Origin: Paraburkholderia caledonica NBRC 102488
GTDB lineage: Bacteria; Pseudomonadota; Gammaproteobacteria; Burkholderiales; Burkholderiaceae
Assembly: GCF_000685095.1 (NCBI RefSeq)
Contig: NZ_BAYE01000012.1
Location: forward strand, 159,341 to 223,340
Direction of reading: 5' to 3'
Length of the DNA stretch: 64,000 nucleotides
Of this stretch, positions 58,688-64,000 are shown piece after piece (position 1 is the stretch's first letter; each line of letters starts with the position of its first letter). A model generated the notes under the pieces. The model saw only the letters and a program-made list of their open reading frames with translations, did no database searches and was not told the origin of the DNA. The position numbers were made by a program, and so were the translations under genes.

Positions 58688-58964
58688 GAGAGCACTCCTA
58701 ATACGCTAATTCTGAGTTCGAACGCCGTGAAAGTTTCCCGAAAAGAGTCGCGCTGAAATTCAGGCACGTATCCTTTCCGGAACGCCTTGGTGGCTTCGGA
58801 ACAGGGGGTTGGAAACAGGCAAACCGGGATTCTAGCAGAAAAAAAGCCGCAAAATCAAACCTTATTTGCGGCAGCAAGACACGGCGCAGGGCCTTTTCCT
58901 TTGCCGTTCGTGCTTTTTCCGTACCGTTTCGGGCAAGCTGCAGGCGCCGACGCATGGTCCAACG

Positions 58965-59729
58965 TCAGGGCCAGCCGTCGCGGGCAAAGGAGTATACGCG
59001 GTCGGAGCCGATCACCAGATGATCGACCAGTTGAACGTCGATTAGCGCAAGCGCTTCGCGCAGTGCGCGCGTCAGACTGCAGTCGCTCGCGCTCGGCCGC
59101 ACAGCGCCAGACGGATGATTATGCGCGACGATCAGGCTCGCGGCATTGAGCGTCAACGCACGCCGCACGATCTCACGCGGATACACCGCCATCCGCGTGA
59201 GCGTGCCGCGCGCGCTTTCCTCGCTGCGGATAAGCCGGTGCCGGGCGTCCAGAAACAGCGACACGAACACTTCGTGCGGACGGCCGCCTATGAGCAGGCG
59301 CAGATAATTTTCAACGGCTTCCGGAGAATTCATGAGCGACCGGCGGCGCATTTTGTCGACAAGCGAGCGGCGCGCCATTTCCATGATCGCGAGCAATTGC
59401 GCTTTTTTCGCGGGCCCGATGCCGCGCAGCCCGTCGAAGTCCGTGTAAGTGGCATCGAGCATTGCCCGCAGTGACCCGAAACGGTCGAGCAGCTCGTGAG
59501 CCACGCTGAAAACATCGTGGCCCGGCAAGCCGGAGCCCAGTACTAGCACGACCATTTCAGTGTCTGACAGTACGCTAGGGCCCTGGTCAATCAGCCGCTC
59601 ACGCGGCATGTCACGTTTAGGCCATTTGCGTCTGCGACGCAATCTGTCCGCCGGAGGAGCCGGAGCACCCTGCGGCGAACGAGCGAAATCCAACATTGGT
59701 TCGTCGATCGTCGACGCATAATCAGACAT
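58965..59729 (-). CDS. radC: RadC family JAB/MPN domain protein
   Basis: 254 residues. An N-terminal helix-hairpin-helix part (about 60-125: LLDRFGSLRAMLDATYTDFDGLRGIGPAKKAQLLAI) is followed by a JAB/MPN metal-peptidase-like domain with HNHPSGAVRPSASD, the His-x-His...Asp zinc site, and VSLFLDARHRLI. Despite the name the function is unclear; RadC was shown not to be a general DNA repair enzyme. A basic Arg/Lys-rich stretch (DRLRRRRKWPKR) precedes the domain. ATG at 59729 has GGAGGAATT upstream at a longish distance. Divergent from fkpB. Confidence 0.92.
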   Translation of the reverse strand: MSDYASTIDEPMLDFARSPQGAPAPPADRLRRRRKWPKRDMPRERLIDQGPSVLSDTEMVVLVLGSGLPGHDVFSVAHELLDRFGSLRAMLDATYTDFDGLRGIGPAKKAQLLAIMEMARRSLVDKMRRRSLMNSPEAVENYLRLLIGGRPHEVFVSLFLDARHRLIRSEESARGTLTRMAVYPREIVRRALTLNAASLIVAHNHPSGAVRPSASDCSLTRALREALALIDVQLVDHLVIGSDRVYSFARDGWP

Positions 59730-59906
59730 ATACAGACAATTCCTCCGCTTGGATTCGGGCCCGGTGCGCGCGATGGACGCAAGCCGAGGCCAGCCATGTG
59801 GCTTACAATAGACGCTTTGCGCACGGCACGCCGACGGTTTGCCGCACGCGTCAGCTGCGCCCCGCGGCGCACGCGTGAGAGCGCGCTTCGACTGAGCGAG
59901 CATTGC

Positions 59907-60362
59907 ATGAGCATCATCGACATTTCCGAAGTGAAGGCCGGTTCACACGTGACGCTTCACTACCGGCTTTCCCTTGCCGATGGCGCCGAAGTCATCAATA
60001 CCTTCAACGACAAGCCCGCCACGCTGCTGCTCGGTGCGGGACAACTCGCACCGCCGCTGGAAGACATTCTGATGGGTTTGAAGGTCGGCCACCATTCGAC
60101 CTTTCAGCTAGCCCCCGGGGCCGCATTCGGTCCCCGCAATCCCGAGTTGATCCAGCGCGTGTCTCTGGCCACGCTGCGGGAAAACAGCATGATCGGCGAG
60201 GATTTTTCGCCAGGCGACCTGGTCGAATTCAACGCGCCGGGCGGCGGCCGCTACGCTGGCGTTCTGAAAGAAGTGAACGAAACGTCGGCCCTGTTCGATT
60301 TCAACCACCCGCTTGCCGGCCAGGCGCTGGCATTCGAAGTGAAAATCATCGGGATTCTTTAA
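59907..60362 (+). CDS. fkpB: FKBP-type peptidyl-prolyl isomerase, SlpA/FkpB type
   Basis: 151-residue FKBP-type peptidyl-prolyl isomerase of the SlyD/SlpA class, with an insert-in-flap domain: GSHVTLHYRLSLADGAEVINTFNDKPATLLLGAGQL, EDILMGLKVGHHSTFQLAPGAAFGPRNPELIQRV, and HPLAGQALAFEVKIIGI. No His-rich SlyD tail. Cytosolic, no signal peptide. It ends 2 bases before the ispH start. fkpB-ispH is a widespread gene pair. Confidence 0.93.
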   Translation: MSIIDISEVKAGSHVTLHYRLSLADGAEVINTFNDKPATLLLGAGQLAPPLEDILMGLKVGHHSTFQLAPGAAFGPRNPELIQRVSLATLRENSMIGEDFSPGDLVEFNAPGGGRYAGVLKEVNETSALFDFNHPLAGQALAFEVKIIGIL

Positions 60363-60364
60363 AC

Positions 60365-61324
60365 ATGATCATCGCGGATACGACCCTTGCCGAAACGGAG
60401 ATCCTGCTGGCTCAACCGCGCGGGTTCTGTGCCGGCGTCGATCGGGCTATCGAGATCGTCGAGCGGGCCATCAAGCTGCACGGCTCGCCGATCTACGTGC
60501 GCCACGAAATCGTCCATAACGCCTACGTCGTCGAAGATCTGCGCAAGAAGGGCGCTATTTTCATCGAGCGTCTGGAAGAGGTGCCCTCCGGCAATACGGT
60601 CATTTTCAGCGCGCACGGTGTCTCGAAAGCGGTGCGCAGCGAGGCCGAATCGCGCGGGCTGCGCGTCTACGACGCCACCTGCCCGCTCGTCACCAAGGTG
60701 CATATCGAAGTGGCGAAGATGCGGCAAGACGGCTTCGACATCGTCATGATCGGTCACAAGGGCCATCCAGAGGTGGAAGGCACGATGGGCCAGGCGGGCG
60801 AGGGCATGTACCTCGTCGAAGACATCGAAGACGTGCAGGCGCTGCAGCTGGCCCACCCAGATCGGATTGCGTTCGTCACCCAGACCACGCTTTCGGTCGA
60901 CGACGCAGCGGAGATCATCGGCGCGCTCAAGGCGAAATATCCGTCCATTCGCGAGCCGAAGAAGCAGGATATCTGTTACGCCACGCAGAACCGCCAGGAC
61001 GCCGTGAAATTCATGGCGCCGCAGTGCGACCTGGTGATCGTGGTCGGCAGCCCCAACAGTTCGAACTCCAACCGGTTGCGCGAACTCGCCGAAAAGCTCG
61101 GCGTGCCTTCCTATATGGTGGATTCGCCCGACCAGATCGATCCGGCCTGGGTCGAGGGCAAGCGCCGGATCGGCGTGACTGCCGGTGCTTCGGCTCCCGA
61201 GGTGCTTGCGCAGGCCGTGATTGCTCGCTTGCGCGAGCTTGGCGTGCGCAACGTGCGCGCGCTTGAGGGCATTGAGGAAAACATCGCGTTCCCGTTGCCG
61301 CGTGGCTTGGGTCTGCCAGCCTGA
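60365..61324 (+). CDS. ispH: 4-hydroxy-3-methylbut-2-enyl diphosphate reductase
   Basis: 319-residue IspH (LytB), the 4Fe-4S enzyme for the last MEP-pathway step, giving IPP and DMAPP. Three cluster Cys are seen in PRGFCAGVDRAI, DATCPLVTKVH and KQDICYATQNRQDA; the substrate motifs include RHEIVHNAYVV and VGSPNSSNSNRL. ATG at 60365 lies 2 bases after the fkpB stop, so the two are coupled. A strong terminator follows. Confidence 0.97.
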   Translation: MIIADTTLAETEILLAQPRGFCAGVDRAIEIVERAIKLHGSPIYVRHEIVHNAYVVEDLRKKGAIFIERLEEVPSGNTVIFSAHGVSKAVRSEAESRGLRVYDATCPLVTKVHIEVAKMRQDGFDIVMIGHKGHPEVEGTMGQAGEGMYLVEDIEDVQALQLAHPDRIAFVTQTTLSVDDAAEIIGALKAKYPSIREPKKQDICYATQNRQDAVKFMAPQCDLVIVVGSPNSSNSNRLRELAEKLGVPSYMVDSPDQIDPAWVEGKRRIGVTAGASAPEVLAQAVIARLRELGVRNVRALEGIEENIAFPLPRGLGLPA

Positions 61325-61340
61325 CCTTTGTGCAATAGTC

Positions 61341-61372
61341 AAAAAGCGCGCCCTCGGGCGCGCTTTTTTTTG
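61341..61372 (+). terminator. Intrinsic terminator of fkpB-ispH
   Basis: AAAAAGCGCGCC / GGCGCGCTTTTT stem with loop CTCG (61341-61368), followed by a T run. Confidence 0.92.
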
Positions 61373-61854
61373 CCCGTGGCCAGCGAGTGCGACCCGTAAT
61401 TGGTGCCGTATGGCTCAAGGCGCTCACTTTTCGCTTCCATTTTCGATATTTTTTCGCGAATCCGATCCGGCGTTTATTGAAATTTGATGACTATGGCCCC
61501 GTTTTGTGAGGCGCGATCAGGCCGCAAACTATTTTGACGCACTAACATGGTGCCGAGACAGAGACGGCGCCGTTTAAATATGATTTAAGCGAAAGCGCGC
61601 TGCGGCCGGACCTTGCACAACGTGCCTGCAACACTTGATGCGAAGCGATCCCACGGTGCAACTGATGCACGAAAATCAGTCGCAACCGGGTTGCGCCTTC
61701 GGTCTCGGTGCGGTCTTGAGAAGCGGTTGCAATGCAGGAAAACCCTGCCGGTTCAACAATATTGCCCGTCGCAAAATTGGAGTTACAATGCGCGCGTTCT
61801 CAAGGCCTTAGGGTCCCGAACAATAGATTTTGCAAGGCGCGGGAGACCTATTTA
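61373..61854. other. Long leader/promoter region of the branched-chain amino-acid transport operon
   Basis: 482 bases after the ispH terminator with no supported gene. The right part has a good promoter candidate at 61762. 61373-61740 has an AT-rich centre around 61440-61600, GC-poor for this genome, with no motif I recognise. Confidence 0.65.
61762..61789 (+). promoter_or_regulatory. Candidate promoter of the branched-chain amino-acid binding protein gene
   Basis: TTGCCC at 61762-61767 and TACAAT at 61784-61789 are 16 bases apart; the leader to the ATG at 61855 would be about 60 bases. Confidence 0.55.
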
Positions 61855-63057
61855 ATGCGAGTCAAGTTTGCTTACGCCGTGTCCATCGCGGCCGCGGTTG
61901 CGATGCTGACCGCGTGCGGCAAAAAACAGGATGGCGAGGCGGGAGCAGGAGCATCGGCGGCAGTGGCGGCAGCCGCTGCGCCAGCGAGCGAAGCAATCGT
62001 TGTGAAGATCGGCCATGCAGCCCCGCTGACGGGCGGCATAGCGCATCTGGGCAAGGACAATGAAAACGGCGCGCGTCTCGCGGTCGAGGAAATCAATGCA
62101 CAAGGACTGACGATCGACGGCCACAAGATCGACTTGCAGCTCGATGCGCAAGACGACGCGGCGGATCCGAAGGCCGGTACGGCGGTCGCGCAGAAGCTCG
62201 TAGACGATCACGTGGTGGCCGTGGTCGGGCATCTGAATTCGGGTGTCTCGATTCCGGCTTCGAAGATTTATAGCGACGCAAGCACCGTGCAGATCTCGCC
62301 TTCGTCGACGAACCCGGCGTACACGCAGCAAGGATTCAAGACGACCTATCGCGTCGTCGCGACCGACGCGCAGCAAGGTCCGGCGCTCGCCAATTACGCC
62401 ACGAAGGCGTTGGGCGCCAAACGCATCGCCGTGGTGGACGATGCAACCGCCTACGGTAAGGGGCTCGCGGACGAATTCGCGAAGACCGTCGAGGCGAGCG
62501 GAGCGAAGATCGTCGCGCGGGAAGCCACGAACGACCGGGCCACGGACTTCCGGGCCATCCTCACAAAGATCAAAAGTGTTCATCCGGACGCCATCATGTT
62601 CGGCGGCATGGACGCGACGGGCGGGCCGTTTGCCAAACAGGCGGCGGCGCTCGGTATCAGAGCAAAAATCCTTGGCGGCGACGGCGTGTGTACCGACAAG
62701 GTGGGGGAGCTGGCGGGAACCGCCGTGCAAAACCTGGTCTGTTCGGAAGCGGGACTCGCGCTTTCGAAAATGGACAGGGGAGCGGACTTCGAGAAGAAGT
62801 ACGTGGACCGCTTCCACACGCCGGTGCAGATTTACGCACCGTTCACGTATGACGCTGTGTACGTGATTGTCGATGCAATGAAGCGCGCTAATTCGATCGA
62901 GGCGCCCAAGGTGCTGGCTGCGATGCCCTCCACCGATTACAACGGGGTAATCGGCCGCATCGCGTTCGACGACAAGGGTGATTTGAAAGAGGGCGCCATT
63001 ACGCTTTACGACTTCAAGGACGGCAAGAAAGCGGTTCTCGACGTCGTGAAGATGTGA
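61855..63057 (+). CDS. Branched-chain amino-acid ABC transporter, substrate-binding lipoprotein (LivJ/LivK-type)
   Basis: 400 residues. A signal peptide with lipobox MLTAC (Cys about residue 21) marks a lipoprotein, unusual since the E. coli homologues are free periplasmic proteins. An Ala-rich linker leads to a type I periplasmic-binding fold: IGHAAPLTGGIAHLGKDNENGARLAVEEIN, VVAVVGHLNSGVSIPASKIYSDA, ISPSSTNPAYT and KRIAVVDDATAYGKGLADEF. GGGAG lies 10 bases before the ATG. It is the first gene of the liv operon; a hairpin separates it from livH. Confidence 0.92.
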   Translation: MRVKFAYAVSIAAAVAMLTACGKKQDGEAGAGASAAVAAAAAPASEAIVVKIGHAAPLTGGIAHLGKDNENGARLAVEEINAQGLTIDGHKIDLQLDAQDDAADPKAGTAVAQKLVDDHVVAVVGHLNSGVSIPASKIYSDASTVQISPSSTNPAYTQQGFKTTYRVVATDAQQGPALANYATKALGAKRIAVVDDATAYGKGLADEFAKTVEASGAKIVAREATNDRATDFRAILTKIKSVHPDAIMFGGMDATGGPFAKQAAALGIRAKILGGDGVCTDKVGELAGTAVQNLVCSEAGLALSKMDRGADFEKKYVDRFHTPVQIYAPFTYDAVYVIVDAMKRANSIEAPKVLAAMPSTDYNGVIGRIAFDDKGDLKEGAITLYDFKDGKKAVLDVVKM

Positions 63058-63076
63058 TGACGGGACGTTCAGCCTG

Positions 63077-63108
63077 ACGGCACCGAACCACCCAACGGTG
63101 CCGTTTTT
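63077..63108 (+). terminator. Terminator/attenuator-like hairpin between binding protein gene and livH
   Basis: 9-bp stem ACGGCACCG / CGGTGCCGT (63077-63085 with 63096-63104) followed by T5. Partial termination here would raise binding protein over permease levels. Confidence 0.75.
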
Positions 63109-63286
63109 GCATCCGCTGAAGGCGAGCCTGCGACTGTGACCCAGTCGTCTGGGCAAACCGGCGGCGGATAAACCCTTACCGGTCTTTTACATCAGTACCC
63201 GCAGTGCCGTTGAGATTCCGTGACGCATCACCGCCCACCGGCTGATGAAGAGCGCGAATCCAGTCGCACGGGCTAAGGAGCATTAA

Positions 63287-64000
63287 ATGGATATCTTCAT
63301 CCAGCAGATCCTAAACGGACTGGTGCTGGGCAGCGTTTATGCCATCATCGCACTGGGCTATACGATGGTTTACGGCATTCTTGGCATCATCAACTTCGCT
63401 CACGGCGATGTGTTGATGGTGGGCGCGATGGTCGCGCTCTCCGCCATAGGCGTGCTGCAAAACCACTTCCCTGGCCTCGGCAATGTGCCGACTCTGTGCA
63501 TCGCGCTGGCAATCGCCGCCGTGGTTTGCGCGGTGGTGGGCTACACGATCGAGCGCGTGGCTTACCGGCCGCTGCGCAAGGCGCCGCGTCTCGCTCCGCT
63601 TATCACCGCGATCGGCGTGTCGATCCTGCTGCAAACGCTCGCCATGATGATCTGGTCGCGCAACCCGCTGCCTTTCCCGCAGCTTCTGCCCACCGATCCG
63701 CTGAACGTGATCAAGGCCACCGATACGACGCCCGGCGCCGTGATCTCGATGACTGAAATCGTGATCATCGTCGTCGCGTTCCTCGTTATGGCAGGCCTGC
63801 TGCTGCTCGTCCACAAGACCAAGCTCGGCCGCGCGATGCGCGCCATCGCCGAGAACCCGGGCGTCGCCTCGCTGATGGGCGTGAACCCGAACTTCGTGAT
63901 CTCGGCCACCTTCATGATCGGCTCGGCGCTCGCCGCGCTCGCCGGCGTGATGATCGCCTCCGAATACGGCAACGCGCACTTCTACATGGGCTTCATCCCC
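63287..64000 (+). CDS. livH: Branched-chain amino-acid ABC transporter permease LivH-like, 3'-truncated by window edge
   Basis: First 238 codons of an inner-membrane permease. The start reads MDIFIQQILNGLVLGSVYAI, then ALGYTMVYGILGIINFAHGDVLMVGA, a LivH hallmark, ERVAYRPLRKAPRLAPLITAIGVS, and the ATPase-contact loop KTKLGRAMRAIAENPGVASLMGVNPN. The frame is open to the end of the window. AAGGAG lies 6 bases before the ATG. Partners livM, livG and livF would be expected to the right. Confidence 0.93.
   Translation, partial: MDIFIQQILNGLVLGSVYAIIALGYTMVYGILGIINFAHGDVLMVGAMVALSAIGVLQNHFPGLGNVPTLCIALAIAAVVCAVVGYTIERVAYRPLRKAPRLAPLITAIGVSILLQTLAMMIWSRNPLPFPQLLPTDPLNVIKATDTTPGAVISMTEIVIIVVAFLVMAGLLLLVHKTKLGRAMRAIAENPGVASLMGVNPNFVISATFMIGSALAALAGVMIASEYGNAHFYMGFIP

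Noticed and set aside
58688..58964. Possible small gene or RNA between rpmB and radC
   Set aside because: No ribosome site or conserved motif; more likely the rpmB leader and promoter region.
1..64000. tRNA genes, CRISPR arrays, insertion sequences and prophage
   Set aside because: No cloverleaf-type T-arm with acceptor match, no regular direct-repeat/spacer array, and no transposase, integrase or phage structural protein was recognised.

Overview
The window is 64 kb of GC-rich chromosome (dense genes, GTG/TTG starts, GC-rich terminators). Protein sequences and gene order (lpxK / Trm112-like / kdsB / adk; ribF-ileS-lspA-coaBC-dut; clpS-clpA; nadA-nadC facing nadB; fkpB-ispH; liv transport) point to a beta-proteobacterium of the Burkholderiaceae, most likely Paraburkholderia or Burkholderia. 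This assignment is by recognition; no search was run. I see no phage, transposase, CRISPR array, rRNA or tRNA.

Layout. 0-6.2 kb: the 3' part of murJ, a SirB1-type protein, a short-chain dehydrogenase, then the leftward lipid A/Kdo and nucleotide-kinase group lpxK, Trm112-like, kdsB, adk. 6.7-9.9 kb: xseA, sodB and a glycine-zipper lipoprotein. 9.9-14.8 kb: an unusual run with a NYN+LOTUS-domain putative RNase, a stand-alone second ClpP, an ECF41-like sigma factor with a remodelled C-terminus, and a degenerate EAL protein whose 3' end overlaps the sigma gene tail-to-tail. 15-23.5 kb: accessory metabolism and regulation, with an MdtD-like pump, a MocR regulator divergent from a DUF2917 gene across a perfect palindrome, an HTH-fused citrate synthase divergent from an oddly arranged CaiB-family protein across a four-half-site operator-like region, a GntR/UTRA regulator and an aldo/keto reductase. 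23.6-32 kb: a Rap1a/Tai-like secreted protein, a complete peptide-type ABC transporter operon with fused ATPases, and a cupin + nickel/cobalt permease pair.

32-64 kb is mostly housekeeping: a stand-alone fusA with a strong terminator, DUF192 protein, small Ala/Lys-rich exported protein, rluE-like, icd, a cold-shock gene with a long leader, clpS-clpA, dut, an LLM flavin enzyme, coaBC, lspA, ileS, ribF, purN, an RsmB-like methyltransferase, an MscS channel, a fatty-acid desaturase, NAD synthesis genes, rpmB-rpmG, radC, fkpB-ispH and the start of a branched-chain amino-acid transport operon that runs off the right end.

The best places to look for undescribed biology are 9.9-14.8 kb (RNase/protease/sigma/EAL group), 18.3-18.5 kb (MocR palindrome), 20.10-20.22 kb (operator cluster between an HTH-citrate synthase and a rearranged CoA-transferase) and 31.5-32.0 kb (His-tailed cupin with NiCoT). 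I found no complete system that I could call new with confidence.
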